DNA from: RHLJ01 sp965212165
Lineage (GTDB): Bacteria > Bacteroidota > Rhodothermia > Balneolales > Balneolaceae
Assembly: GCA_965212165.1 (NCBI GenBank)
Contig: OZ243096.1
Location: forward strand, 2,976,001-3,040,000
Direction: 5' to 3'
DNA length: 64,000 bases
Position numbers and translations under genes: made by a program. Position 1 is the stretch's first letter; every line of letters starts with the position of its first letter. The notes under the pieces were generated by a model. The model did not search any database, was not told the DNA's origin, and worked only from the letters and a program-made list of their open reading frames with translations. Shown here piece after piece: positions 8,908-17,822 of this stretch.

Positions 8908-9162
8908 ATGAGTAATGAAATTCCAAAAGGTTTAGTCTTTTCTACTAAATCTCCAAAACGTAAAAAAAGAGCTCTATTACTTGTAGCAGTTCTCTTTATT
9001 CTACAAATCAGTCTGATCTGGCCGATTTACCCCTTATTTGCTTCGCCAACTCCACAAATACTAGGTTTTCCGCTTTCATTTGTTTGGGTCGTCTTTATTT
9101 TAATATTAGCATTCACTTCTGTTGTAATATTCTTCCGGAAAGATAATGAGGAGGAATCCTGA
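8908..9162 (+). CDS. Small membrane protein paired with the symporter (DUF3311-like)
   Basis: An 84-aa protein with two hydrophobic segments (about 21-45 and 54-76) separated by a short loop with WPIYPLFASPTPQILGFP. The topology, the 'PxxxGFP' loop and the position directly before a sodium:solute symporter fit the small DUF3311-like subunits found with SSS transporters. A charged cytoplasmic tail (FRKDNEEES) ends it. The last codons overlap the AGGAGG-like ribosome-binding site of the next gene, so the two are translationally coupled. Its exact role, possibly assembly or regulation of the transporter, is unknown. Confidence 0.72.
   Translation: MSNEIPKGLVFSTKSPKRKKRALLLVAVLFILQISLIWPIYPLFASPTPQILGFPLSFVWVVFILILAFTSVVIFFRKDNEEES
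9149..9154 (+). promoter_or_regulatory. Strong Shine-Dalgarno that decides the symporter start
   Basis: AGGAGG lies inside the longest possible reading frame of the symporter and 9 bases before TTG 9164. It also overlaps the last codons of the upstream small membrane protein, which fits translational coupling of the pair. Confidence 0.6.
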
Positions 9163-9163
9163 T

Positions 9164-10642
9164 TTGGATGACTGGATGATCATTCTCGGCATTTGTGGAA
9201 TTTACCTACTAGCCACTTTAGTAATGGGAATCATTCCCGGACTTAAAGTAAGTCATAGCACTACCGGTTATGTAGCTGGCGACCGTTCCATGAATGTCTT
9301 TATTCTCTATTTTGTGTTGGGCGCTTCTATTTTCTCTTCCTTCGCTTTTCTTGGAGGACCAGGTTGGGCTTATTCAAGAGGAGCAGCTGCTTTATATATT
9401 ATCGCTTATGGCGCCATGGGAATGGTTCCCTTTTATTTCTTTGGACCGAAAGCACGAGCACTTGGCGCTAAATATGGATTTGTTACTCAAGCTGAACTTC
9501 TTCAAGATAGATTTAACAGTAAAGTACTATCTGCTTTGTTAGCAATACTTACTGTAGTGGTTTTAATTCCTTATCTCACTTTACAAATGAAAGGGGCTGG
9601 ATTGGTATTAAATACCATTAGTGAAGGAGTAATCCCAACTTGGATGGGAGCTGGAATTGCTTATATAGTTGTATTGATTTACGTGTTTTATAGCGGTGTT
9701 ATGGGCGTTGGTTGGACAAATACTTTCCAAGGTATATTCATGCTTGTGATTGCATGGTTTTTAGGGATTTATCTACCTGAAAAAATGTATGGTGGAATAG
9801 GGCCAATGTTCGAACAACTCATAAATTCTGAGTTTAAACAAGCACTCACTGCGCCGGGACTTACTTCAAGTGGAGCACCATGGGATTGGTGGGGTTTTAG
9901 TTCTGCAGTTATTGTTTCAGCAATTGGATTTTCGATGTGGCCTCATTTCTTCATGAAAGCTTTCGCAGCAAAAAGTGACCGAACTATTAAACTTACCGTA
10001 GTTCTTTATCCAACCTTCCAGATTTTTTTAATTCCGATTCTACTGATCGGTTTTTCTGCAGTACTGGCATTTCCGGGAGTTACTCCAGCAGACTCTATCT
10101 TACCTCATGTTCTCCTTCAAATGGATTTGCCAGTTATATTGATAGGACTAGTTTGTGCGGGAACATTGGCGGCTTCAATGAGTTCTGGTGATGCCATTGT
10201 GCATGCAGCGGCTTCAGTTGGAGTTCGGGATGGATTGACAAAAATTCCTACTGTGGATAGATGGCTTAAATCCGGCGATCATGAACGTACACTAATACGA
10301 ATCGCGGTAATTATTATCAGTTTGATAGCCTATTACTTCGCAGTCTTTTCTGAAACTGATATTGTTTCGCTACTCTTGGGAGCTTATGGTGGGATTGCAC
10401 AGATGTTCCCTCTAGTATTCGCCATGTTCTATTGGCCAAGGGCAAATGGGAAAGGTGCTTTGGCAGGGTTAATTGGTGGAATAATAGTCACTTTATTCTT
10501 TCTCTATAATCCCGAATTCAAACCACTTCCCATGCATGAAGGTATTTATGGATTGATTGTTAATATTGGGCTTTTGATTGGAGTGAGTTTAGCAAGTGAA
10601 CCTGAGGATATAGAAAGAATAAAGAGATATACTGACTTATGA
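9164..10642 (+). CDS. Sodium:solute symporter family transporter
   Basis: An integral membrane protein of the SSS family, which couples Na+ entry to uptake of organic solutes. About 13 hydrophobic segments are visible over 490 residues; family landmarks are GASIFSSFAFLGGPGWAYSRGAA (early helices), FGPKARALGAKYGFVTQAELLQDRF, the GLVCAGTLAASMSSGDAIVHAAASVGVRD segment near TM9, and a late GAYGGIAQMFPLVFAMFYWPR. The open frame extends back to ATG 9146, but bases 9149-9154 are AGGAGG; TTG at 9164, one base after the partner's stop, is at correct spacing and gives MDDWMIILG, so I use it (ATG 9176 is an alternative). Substrate cannot be told. Confidence 0.88.
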   Translation: MDDWMIILGICGIYLLATLVMGIIPGLKVSHSTTGYVAGDRSMNVFILYFVLGASIFSSFAFLGGPGWAYSRGAAALYIIAYGAMGMVPFYFFGPKARALGAKYGFVTQAELLQDRFNSKVLSALLAILTVVVLIPYLTLQMKGAGLVLNTISEGVIPTWMGAGIAYIVVLIYVFYSGVMGVGWTNTFQGIFMLVIAWFLGIYLPEKMYGGIGPMFEQLINSEFKQALTAPGLTSSGAPWDWWGFSSAVIVSAIGFSMWPHFFMKAFAAKSDRTIKLTVVLYPTFQIFLIPILLIGFSAVLAFPGVTPADSILPHVLLQMDLPVILIGLVCAGTLAASMSSGDAIVHAAASVGVRDGLTKIPTVDRWLKSGDHERTLIRIAVIIISLIAYYFAVFSETDIVSLLLGAYGGIAQMFPLVFAMFYWPRANGKGALAGLIGGIIVTLFFLYNPEFKPLPMHEGIYGLIVNIGLLIGVSLASEPEDIERIKRYTDL

Positions 10643-10677
10643 CCGATAATAAATTGAATATAATACCCTAATTCATA

Positions 10678-10884
10678 ATGGAAGTTAGCTTAAAATCTAC
10701 CATTACTTGTCCAAACTGTGGGCACAAAAAAGAAGAAATTATGCCAACAGATGCATGTCAATTTTTCTATGAATGCAAGAGTTGTAAAACAGTTCTCAAG
10801 CCTAAACAGGGTGATTGTTGTGTTTACTGTAGCTACGGTAGTAATCAATGTCCACCAATACAGGAAGGCAAGAGCTGCTGTTAA
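10678..10884 (+). CDS. GDCCVxC-motif cysteine-rich small protein
   Basis: A 68-aa cysteine-rich protein with CPNCGHKKEE near residue 11, CKSCKT near 38 and the hallmark GDCCVYCSYGSNQCPPIQ at about 47-64, ending KSCC. It belongs to the family called 'GDCCVxC domain-containing (seleno)protein', in which one cysteine may be selenocysteine in other species; here every position is an ordinary TGT/TGC cysteine codon. Four paired cysteines suggest a metal site. The function is not established; homologues often lie near mercury or heavy-metal genes, but no such genes are seen here. The ATG lies within a CTAATTCATAATG heptamer-type repeat. Confidence 0.8.
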   Translation: MEVSLKSTITCPNCGHKKEEIMPTDACQFFYECKSCKTVLKPKQGDCCVYCSYGSNQCPPIQEGKSCC

Positions 10885-10927
10885 TTAGCTTAACCTAGTT
10901 CCGTAGCTCTATTGCGGAATGCCGAGT

Positions 10928-10943
10928 GGAAGCTCCAGCTTCC
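10928..10943. repeat. REP-like palindrome
   Basis: GGAAGCTCCAGCTTCC is a 16-bp near-perfect dyad within a GC-richer patch flanked by GCGGAATGCCGAGT. The shape resembles repetitive extragenic palindromes, but a second copy was not found in this window. Confidence 0.4.
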
Positions 10944-11200
10944 TATACCTGTTTTCTGCAACAACCCTTCGGGCTCTTCTCACTCTTCAATCAACACAAA
11001 TCCTCGAGTTTTCTTAATTCCATTCTATAACCCTGTGATCGCCAAAGGCATCCCTGCGTGAAAATCTCAGAGCTATGAATATTTGATCCATTCAGGATCG
11101 GGTTTTTGTTCTACCCAAAAAATGGGCCTTTGAATTATTGACGGAAATAGTACACAGATGATTTAAGCGAATCCGCGGGTTGAATAATTCCACGCAGGCC

Positions 11201-11260
11201 CAGACAGGTTCAGTCAGGTTCAGTCAGGTTCAGTCAGGTTCAGTCAGGTTCAGTCAGGTT
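11201..11260. repeat. Tandem array of a 10-bp unit
   Basis: Six consecutive copies of CAGTCAGGTT are present; the first copy (11201-11210) differs by one base (CAGACAGGTT) and the other five (11211-11260) are identical. The 10-bp period is close to one helical turn, so any bound protein would see all copies on one DNA face. It lies 68 bp downstream of ppk2. Confidence 0.9.
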
Positions 11261-11327
11261 CAAGATGACTCAATTTTGTTATGCTATTTCTAATTCCTAA
11301 TTGAACCATACTTAATTGATAATTGAA

Positions 11328-12161
11328 TCAGCTTCTCTCATCATCAATAGGATTTTCCCCAAACCTTGCTGGCACCCAATTCATTTCTGAAATCGGTGGA
11401 CGTTCATATTTCTCATCATCTAATGGTGGTAATGGTATCGGCTCTGGAGTTAAATCTTTGTAGTCGATTTGATTTAACAAATGGGTGATACAATTCAATC
11501 GAGCATGACGTTTTATATCAGCATTAACAACAAACCAGGGCGATTTTTTTGTATCTGTGTATTTGAACATTGTATCTTTAGCTCTAGAATAATCAACCCA
11601 TCTTGTTCTAGCTTCTAAATCCATTGGACTTAATTTCCAACGCTTCATCGGATCTTCGTTACGTGCTTCAAAGCGTTTCTCTTGTTCTTTATCTGAAATC
11701 GAGAACCAATATTTTATAAGTATAATACCTGATCGAATAAGCATATTTTCAAACTGTGGGCAGTTTTCCATAAATATTTCATATTCATCATCCGTACAAA
11801 ATCCCATTACCCTTTCTACTCCGGCTCGATTGTACCAACTACGATCAAATAGCACCATCTCCCCAGCTCTTGGTAATTCATTTACATAACGTTGGAAATA
11901 CCATTGGTTTTTTTCTTTCTCAGTGGGTGCTGTAAGTGCTACAATTCTAGTTACTCTTGAACTCATTACCTGAGAGATAGTTTTTATTACTCCTCCCTTT
12001 CCAGCAGCATCTCGACCTTCAAAAATCACACAGACTTTCAATCCTTTTGATTTTATCCAATATTGGAGTTTAACGAGTTCCCGTTGAAGTTTTTCCAATT
12101 CAACATTATAGACTTCTCGATTAAGTTTACCCTTACTGTCGTAATTTGATTCTTTTGCCAT
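11328..12161 (-). CDS. ppk2: Polyphosphate kinase 2
   Basis: PPK2 enzymes transfer phosphate between inorganic polyphosphate and nucleotides. The 277-aa protein shows Walker A GRDAAGKGG (49-57), Walker B FDRSWYNRAGVE (105-116) and the lid/arginine region RFEARNEDPMKRWKLSPMD, all typical of the family. A single PPK2 domain and near-complete motif match place it among the one-domain PPK2s, which mostly use polyphosphate to phosphorylate ADP or GDP; the direction cannot be read from sequence. It is divergent from the pseudouridine synthase gene across a 139-bp gap. Confidence 0.94.
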   Translation of the reverse strand: MAKESNYDSKGKLNREVYNVELEKLQRELVKLQYWIKSKGLKVCVIFEGRDAAGKGGVIKTISQVMSSRVTRIVALTAPTEKEKNQWYFQRYVNELPRAGEMVLFDRSWYNRAGVERVMGFCTDDEYEIFMENCPQFENMLIRSGIILIKYWFSISDKEQEKRFEARNEDPMKRWKLSPMDLEARTRWVDYSRAKDTMFKYTDTKKSPWFVVNADIKRHARLNCITHLLNQIDYKDLTPEPIPLPPLDDEKYERPPISEMNWVPARFGENPIDDERS

Positions 12162-12306
12162 AGATATTTTTAGGTTGGGTTAAAGAAGGTTGAAAATAAA
12201 CTAAAATCAAGTTTACAATTTTTCAGTTTTTTTCATCAATTCAAATAAAGATTATTGTAAAACTTAAACTATCGAACATCATATTAAGTAGGTATCTTTA
12301 TTGTCT

Positions 12307-13002
12307 ATGAAAAAATCGACCAGAACAAATCCAGATATACCTATTATTTACGAAGACAATCATTTATTAGTGATTGATAAACCTGCTGGAGTACTATCAC
12401 AGGAAGATCATACCAATAATCCTGATGTACTGAGGTTGTGTAAACAATACATCAAAAAGAAATACAAAAAAGAAGGTGATGTTTGGTTAGGATTAGTCCA
12501 CCGACTTGACAAGCCTGTTTCTGGATTAATGGTTTTAGCTAAAACATCAAAAGCGGCGTCTAGACTTTCTGAAGAAGTACGGAAAAATCGTATGAAGAAG
12601 ACCTATTGGGCTCTTGTTAATGGCATGGCTCCAATGGAAGGCAATTTAACTCATTTTTTAGAAAAAGATAAAAAAACGAATCTTGTCAAGGCATATAACT
12701 CAAAACGAGGTAAAGCTAAAGAAGCTAAATTGAGTTTCACAACTATCAAACAAAGTAAAGATTATAGCATTCTAGAAGTAGATTTAGAAACTGGTAGGCC
12801 TCATCAGATTAGGGTTCAATTAGATAAAATTGGGCATCCGATTTTTGGAGATTATAAATATGCTGAAGCAAATAGTGGCCCAGGTAAGAATATGGGACTA
12901 CGTTCAATGAAATTGAGTTTTAAGCATCCAACCTTAGACAAAATTATGAGCTTTTCTGTAAAACCTCCGAAGCAGCAACCGTGGGATATTTTTGATTATT
13001 GA
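12307..13002 (+). CDS. RluA-family pseudouridine synthase
   Basis: Converts specific uridines in rRNA or tRNA to pseudouridine. The frame opens with TTG 12301, but ATG 12307 is the more natural start. The catalytic motif is GLVHRLDKPVSGLMVLAK (about residues 63-80), in which the Asp of HRLD is the nucleophile; TGRPHQIRVQL is the second conserved motif. There is no N-terminal S4 domain, so it is the short RluA/TruC-like form (about 230 aa). The exact target cannot be assigned. Its TGA overlaps the ATG of the following methyltransferase by one base, so the two are coupled. Confidence 0.9.
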   Translation: MKKSTRTNPDIPIIYEDNHLLVIDKPAGVLSQEDHTNNPDVLRLCKQYIKKKYKKEGDVWLGLVHRLDKPVSGLMVLAKTSKAASRLSEEVRKNRMKKTYWALVNGMAPMEGNLTHFLEKDKKTNLVKAYNSKRGKAKEAKLSFTTIKQSKDYSILEVDLETGRPHQIRVQLDKIGHPIFGDYKYAEANSGPGKNMGLRSMKLSFKHPTLDKIMSFSVKPPKQQPWDIFDY

Positions 13003-13874
13003 TGCCTAAAATCTCTTACACCGCTGCCTACATAGTTGTAAAGTTTTATGGGTTAACAAAAGACCATAAAATTGCATCTAAGTTTAATCCTTTTGTTCTG
13101 GATTTCTACAAAAAAATGGTGGGATTTTTACCAAGTCACTTAAGTTGGTATCAAAACTCTTTGAATTCTTCATTTCTTCGAAAGTTATTTATATGGTCTG
13201 AGGAACTACTCCTTCCCGGTGATTTGATGCATATCATTTGCAGAAAATACTACATGACCAAATTTGTAGATCAAGCGCTTGATAATGGAATTGAACAAGT
13301 TGTTAGTATGGGAGCTGGTTTTGATCATTTAACTGCGTATTCAGCTTCCAAAGGTATAAATTCATTTGAATTGGATTTAGATTGGATGATTGAAAGCAAA
13401 CAAGTTTTTCTTGAAGAAAATGGGTATTCAAATGAATTACTGAATATCATTCCAATAGATTTTTTAAAACACCGACTTACTGATGTGTTAAAAAATCAGG
13501 AAGCATTTAACTCAGAAAAAAAGACACTTTTCATTGGTGAAGGGTTCTTTGATTACTTACCAGTTAAAACTATGACTGAAATACTTGAGGATATTAAATC
13601 TTTAAATCCAAACAACCAGCTTTTAACCACTTTCTTTTCTCTAGATGAGCTGAACTGGTTTCATCGCTTTTCATTTACTAGTGGTGTAAGCTTAGTGTGT
13701 GAGTCTTTGAGATTACCTCTGAATCGCTTAGAATTTATTGAACTTCTAAATGAGTACGGATTTTCAGTGAACAAGGAAATAAGTCACAATGAAATGAAGT
13801 CTGACATAGTAGAATTGATGGGAATGAAGCTTCCGGTTTTGAAAGGATTTTATGTGTTACTTTCTAAAATTTAA
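13002..13874 (+). CDS. SAM-dependent methyltransferase, LCM/COG3315 family
   Basis: A soluble protein of 290 aa from ATG 13002. The arrangement fits the leucine carboxyl methyltransferase-like (COG3315) group: the SAM-binding glycine motif VVSMGAGFDHLTAY (about 100-113), an acidic residue ending the next strand (FELDLDWMIESKQ), and LFIGEGFFDYLP as the post-II motif region. Members methylate carboxylates or hydroxyls of small molecules or peptides; the substrate here is unknown. It starts at the stop codon of the pseudouridine synthase gene (TGATG), so it is co-transcribed, though a functional link is not obvious. Confidence 0.8.
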   Translation: MPKISYTAAYIVVKFYGLTKDHKIASKFNPFVLDFYKKMVGFLPSHLSWYQNSLNSSFLRKLFIWSEELLLPGDLMHIICRKYYMTKFVDQALDNGIEQVVSMGAGFDHLTAYSASKGINSFELDLDWMIESKQVFLEENGYSNELLNIIPIDFLKHRLTDVLKNQEAFNSEKKTLFIGEGFFDYLPVKTMTEILEDIKSLNPNNQLLTTFFSLDELNWFHRFSFTSGVSLVCESLRLPLNRLEFIELLNEYGFSVNKEISHNEMKSDIVELMGMKLPVLKGFYVLLSKI

Positions 13875-13956
13875 GAAGTGTAATGAATTATAAATGTAAG
13901 TCATTCTGGAAATCGTGACTTTTACAGTATCAATAGTTTACTAAAAATTACTTTTC

Positions 13957-15441
13957 ATGAAAACTTATATCACAGTTTTAGCTATTATTTTTTTCAGTCA
14001 ACTTGGATATTCTCAAACGCAATCTACATTTACCCCTACTTTTATAGAATCAGACAAACCAACACATCAAATTCCTTCTGATCAAGAATTTACTTTTGGT
14101 TATCTGGAAGTTTTAGAAAATAGAAATGATTCAGGTAGTCGAACTATAAAGCTTCCTATTTACATTTTTAAAAGTAGAAGCTCTAATCCAAAACCTGATC
14201 CAATTATTTATACTGTTGGAGGACCTGGATCTACTACAATGCCATCGGCTCAGTATATGAATTATTATAAATATCTAGATGATCGAGATTTTATCTTAAT
14301 CGAACAGAGAGGTAATTTTTATGCAAAGCCTCATTTAGATTGCCCAGAATGGGCTGAATCTGACTATAAAACCCGTATTCCTGGATTTGATGAAAATAAA
14401 TCAAAGATCTTATTCGAAGATTCAGTACGTGAATGTAGAAAAAGACTGATTGATGCCGGGATTGATTTAAATGGTTACAATACAAATGAAATTGCCGCTG
14501 ATATTTTAGACCTGACTAAAGCCTTAAATATTACAAACTATAATTTATTAACAATCTCTTATAGCACGAAAATTACGCAAGTTTTATTAAGAGATTATCC
14601 AAATGGTATTCGTAGTGTGGTTATGGACTCTCCTATACCATTAGAAGTTAATTATGACGAAGAAAGTATTACAAATCTTATGCACTCTATTCAGATAATA
14701 TTATCAGACTGTGCATCTAATTTGGAATGTAATAATGCTTACCCTGACTTAGAGCAAAGATTATTTAGATATTTAAGAGAAAAAAGTATTCAACCATTAT
14801 TAGTTAAAATTGATAACAATAAGAATGTGCAGCCTCAATCTTACGAACTTAGAGGTCAAGATTTAATATCTGTTTTTACTTTAGCATCGACAGGTGATGT
14901 GCCATATATACCTTATGAAATAAATAAGCTTTTAAATAATGATTTAGGATCATTAAAGGAACAATTAGCCAATTTATCTAATCAAAAAATTTCTGATGGA
15001 GCAGGTATCGGAATGCGACTTTCAGTTTGGTGCGCAGAAGAATTCCCTTTTAATGACCCTGATGAAATTGAAGAAGAATCTCAAAAGTTTCCTGAAGTTA
15101 GAGGTTTATCATCAACCGTTTTTGATGCTGAAATTTGTTCCATTTGGGATGTAGAAACGAAATCAGAACTAGAAAACAAAGCTATAAAAAGTGACATACC
15201 TGTTTTATTAATTAGTGGTGAATATGATAATGAAACACCTCCGAAATGGGCTACGATGATGAATAATAACTTAGCTAATAGTTATCACATTATCTTTAAA
15301 GGATGGAAACATACACCTACAACAAATTGGGGAAATCAATGTGCAATGGAAGTTGCGAATGTTTTTTTTAATAATCCGACCGAGTCTCCAACTCTAGAAT
15401 GTTTTGAGATGATAAGTAAGCCTGATTTTTTTGTCGAGTAA
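13957..15441 (+). CDS. Secreted alpha/beta hydrolase with TAP-like C-terminus
   Basis: A 494-aa exported hydrolase; residues 1-19 are a signal peptide (ending LGYSQ). Its layout follows proline-iminopeptidase/tripeptidyl-aminopeptidase-type hydrolases: oxyanion-hole VGGPGS (87-92), LIEQRG (114-119), the nucleophile region TISYST with Ser about 201, the acidic residue in ISGEYDNETPP and the His in GWKHTPTT near the C-terminus. The nucleophile elbow normally reads G-I-S-Y-G, and here both glycines are replaced (T-I-S-Y-S), so activity is uncertain. Several cysteines (C129, C160, and in the last third) suggest disulfides. Convergent with rmuC. Confidence 0.82.
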   Translation: MKTYITVLAIIFFSQLGYSQTQSTFTPTFIESDKPTHQIPSDQEFTFGYLEVLENRNDSGSRTIKLPIYIFKSRSSNPKPDPIIYTVGGPGSTTMPSAQYMNYYKYLDDRDFILIEQRGNFYAKPHLDCPEWAESDYKTRIPGFDENKSKILFEDSVRECRKRLIDAGIDLNGYNTNEIAADILDLTKALNITNYNLLTISYSTKITQVLLRDYPNGIRSVVMDSPIPLEVNYDEESITNLMHSIQIILSDCASNLECNNAYPDLEQRLFRYLREKSIQPLLVKIDNNKNVQPQSYELRGQDLISVFTLASTGDVPYIPYEINKLLNNDLGSLKEQLANLSNQKISDGAGIGMRLSVWCAEEFPFNDPDEIEEESQKFPEVRGLSSTVFDAEICSIWDVETKSELENKAIKSDIPVLLISGEYDNETPPKWATMMNNNLANSYHIIFKGWKHTPTTNWGNQCAMEVANVFFNNPTESPTLECFEMISKPDFFVE

Positions 15442-15455
15442 TAAATTCTTAATTA

Positions 15456-16769
15456 TTACTCTTCATTCATATCTAAAAAAGAACTTGGAAGTTTTTTTGT
15501 AGCTTTAACTCCAAGTTTTTCGAGTTTTTTTGCTTGTCCAACTAGATTCCCTGCCCCAGTAGAAAGACGATTCAAAGCTGTATCATAAGAATCTTGAGTT
15601 TGACGAATGCGTTGCCCGATATCTTCCATACTTTCGATAAAGCCCACAAATTTATCGTAGAGAGCTCCACCACGCTGTGCAATTTCTAGAGCATTTTTAT
15701 TTTGATATTCTTGTTTCCAAACACTATCGATAGTAGCAAGTGTTGCTAAAAGGGTGGAAGGACTTACTATCACAATATTACGGTCAAAAGCATCATAATA
15801 TAAACTGGCATCTGCTTGTAGCGCGGTTCCAAAAGCCGACTCAATTGGAATAAAAAGTAGAACGAAATCTGGACTTCTATCGCCATGTATTTGCTGGTAG
15901 TTCTTTTCGCTTAAACCTTTCACATGACTTCTAATAGAAAGTACATGTTGTTTTAAAGCTGCTTCTGACTCCGAATCATCATCTGCTGAAGAAAATCGCT
16001 CATAGGCAGTTAAAGAAACTTTAGAATCTACAATCAAGAACTTTTCATCAGGTAGATGTACCACAACATCCGGTTGTAATCGTCTACCTTCTTCTGTGGT
16101 TGAACTTTGCTGAACTTCGTATTCACGACCTTTAGTCAATCCAGAGCGCTCAAGAATTCGTTCGAGGATTACTTCACCCCAATTACCTTGAGCTTTGCTA
16201 TCCCCTTTAAGAGCTTTTGTAAGGTTTTTAGCGTCCTCACTCATTTTTTGGTTTAACTCGCCCATTTGGCGAATCTGTTCTTTTAGAGTAGCTCTTTGAC
16301 GATTCTCTTCGTTATAAGTATCTTCCACTTTCTTCTTAAACTCTTCCAACTTCAAGCCCAGTGGATTGAGCAACTGATCTAAACTTTCCTTGTTTTGCTT
16401 GGTGAATTTCTGCGTGTTTTCTTCCAGAATTTTATTCGCCAGATTTTCGAACTGCACCTTAAGTTGTTCCTGCATTCCAGCTAGCTCTTCCTTCTGCTCT
16501 GATAGTTTTTCTTGAAGTGATGCATATTCAGCCTTCAATCCAGCAAGTTGTCGATCAAGATCACTCTTTTCTTCTCTCTCCTTCTTAAGCTCTTCCTCTT
16601 TTTCTTTATTGAGTTGAGATAGTTTTAACTCTGCATCCTTTAACTGTTCATCTAAACTAGAATTACGTTCTTCTAGTCTAGTACTTTCTGATTTTGCTTT
16701 AAAGTAAGCAATAAAGAAACCTGCCAAGGCTCCAAGTATCATTCCTATAATTATGTAAATACTCTCCAA
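15456..16769 (-). CDS. rmuC: RmuC-family DNA recombination protein
   Basis: RmuC limits inversion-type recombination of short repeats; its biochemical activity, possibly nuclease-like, is not well settled. The 437-aa protein has one N-terminal transmembrane segment (IYIIIGMILGALAGFFIAYF), a long coiled coil to about residue 150, and the RmuC core with GNWGEVILERILERSGL, QPDVVVHLPDEKFLIVDSKVSLTAYERF and FVLLFIPIESAF. The Asp/Lys of VDSK is part of the PD-(D/E)XK-like centre. Its start lies one base from the end of the upstream alpha/beta hydrolase gene, so both are probably one transcript. Confidence 0.93.
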   Translation of the reverse strand: MESIYIIIGMILGALAGFFIAYFKAKSESTRLEERNSSLDEQLKDAELKLSQLNKEKEEELKKEREEKSDLDRQLAGLKAEYASLQEKLSEQKEELAGMQEQLKVQFENLANKILEENTQKFTKQNKESLDQLLNPLGLKLEEFKKKVEDTYNEENRQRATLKEQIRQMGELNQKMSEDAKNLTKALKGDSKAQGNWGEVILERILERSGLTKGREYEVQQSSTTEEGRRLQPDVVVHLPDEKFLIVDSKVSLTAYERFSSADDDSESEAALKQHVLSIRSHVKGLSEKNYQQIHGDRSPDFVLLFIPIESAFGTALQADASLYYDAFDRNIVIVSPSTLLATLATIDSVWKQEYQNKNALEIAQRGGALYDKFVGFIESMEDIGQRIRQTQDSYDTALNRLSTGAGNLVGQAKKLEKLGVKATKKLPSSFLDMNEE

Positions 16770-16770
16770 T

Positions 16771-17589
16771 TTAATTCCTTTTTAAAATTTTCGGCACTTC
16801 TTCAATTAAGGTACTATTTCTCCATAGACCATTATGTCCCTGACTTTCTAACACAAAGTATTGATCATTTTCATTTAATAATGAAGTTAATTTTATAGAA
16901 CGCTTTAAAGGTAGAACTTCATCCTCACCAGCATAGAAAATTGATATAGGTTCATCTATTTTTGGGATGGCTAAGTCAGTTCTGAGTGGATACCTAACTA
17001 AAAATGATGGAAGAAAAGGATAGGAAGAGTTTTTCATATCAACCATACTATAATACGGAGTCCATATCATTAAGCCTTTTGGATCATTTTCTGCTGTTAC
17101 TAAAGCCGAGATTCCTGATCCCATTGAGTATCCAACAACAAAAATATTTGACTCATCATATTCATTCTTCATTTCGGAATAAACGATCTTCATATCTCCA
17201 ACTAAATCTTCTTCGTTTTCAAGCTTACCCGTACTTTTACCAAATCCTCTATAATCTGGGTAAATGACATCATAGCCTTCCTTCATGAAAAGCTCGAACT
17301 TTGCAGAATTTGTATTATTATTTCCTGCATTCCCATGAAAATAGATTACTAAACCTTGTTTAATTGAATCTGGAACTCTAGCATGTATTGCATGAATTTT
17401 TTCATCATCTGTTACATCAAACCATCGTTCTTCAAAGTCGAATCTATAAGAATATTTAAAATCCTGTGCTAGTTTGCCTGGCTTAAAAAGAATAGCATTC
17501 TGAATATTATAGAAGTAAATGCATACTCCTATGTATAAGAGAATAAATGTAAATCCAGTTGCTACAAGTGATTTTTTCATTTTTTGCAT
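16771..17589 (-). CDS. Membrane-anchored alpha/beta hydrolase (BEM46/ABHD13-like)
   Basis: A 272-aa protein with an N-terminal membrane anchor (residues 7-27) and the alpha/beta hydrolase fold outside or facing the periplasm. It shows YFHGNAGNNN (about 88-97), YPDYRGFGKSTGK, the nucleophile elbow VVGYSMGSGIS (GYSMG), the acid in YAGEDEVLP, and the catalytic His in SQGHNGLW near the C-terminus. The 'FHGNAGN' and 'DYRGFGKS' motifs match the BEM46/ABHD13 subgroup; natural substrates are unknown. It is followed directly by rmuC. Confidence 0.85.
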   Translation of the reverse strand: MQKMKKSLVATGFTFILLYIGVCIYFYNIQNAILFKPGKLAQDFKYSYRFDFEERWFDVTDDEKIHAIHARVPDSIKQGLVIYFHGNAGNNNTNSAKFELFMKEGYDVIYPDYRGFGKSTGKLENEEDLVGDMKIVYSEMKNEYDESNIFVVGYSMGSGISALVTAENDPKGLMIWTPYYSMVDMKNSSYPFLPSFLVRYPLRTDLAIPKIDEPISIFYAGEDEVLPLKRSIKLTSLLNENDQYFVLESQGHNGLWRNSTLIEEVPKILKRN

Positions 17590-17822
17590 GCGTTGATGAT
17601 ACTAAATTTTAAGGATTGTTAGAGAATTTGAAATCTAGTTTCACTAATCAAATAACCTATTCCATTTATCAAAACTGGTTACTTATAATTTTAGGTAAAA
17701 AATTACTAATCTTATGTAATTCAACGTTTTCTACAATACTTAAAAATATTGTTTGCTTCCGTAATTTAGCTAAGGAACTTAAAAACGACACGTTAAGTTT
17801 GACTTGAAATAGTCGGATTAAT

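Larger units (their letters stand above)
10885..11327. other. Gene-free region with repeats between GDCCVxC gene and ppk2
   Basis: No plausible gene is seen in 443 bp. Base composition looks less AT-rich than neighbouring intergenic DNA. It holds a GGAAGCTCCAGCTTCC palindrome (10928-10943), a GATCC-ATTCA-GGATC hairpin followed by GGGTTTTTG (11085-11106, possibly a plus-strand terminator), a decanucleotide tandem array (11201-11260) and CTAATTC-type heptamers (11290-11324). Such a collection suggests a remnant of repetitive or mobile DNA. Confidence 0.6.
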
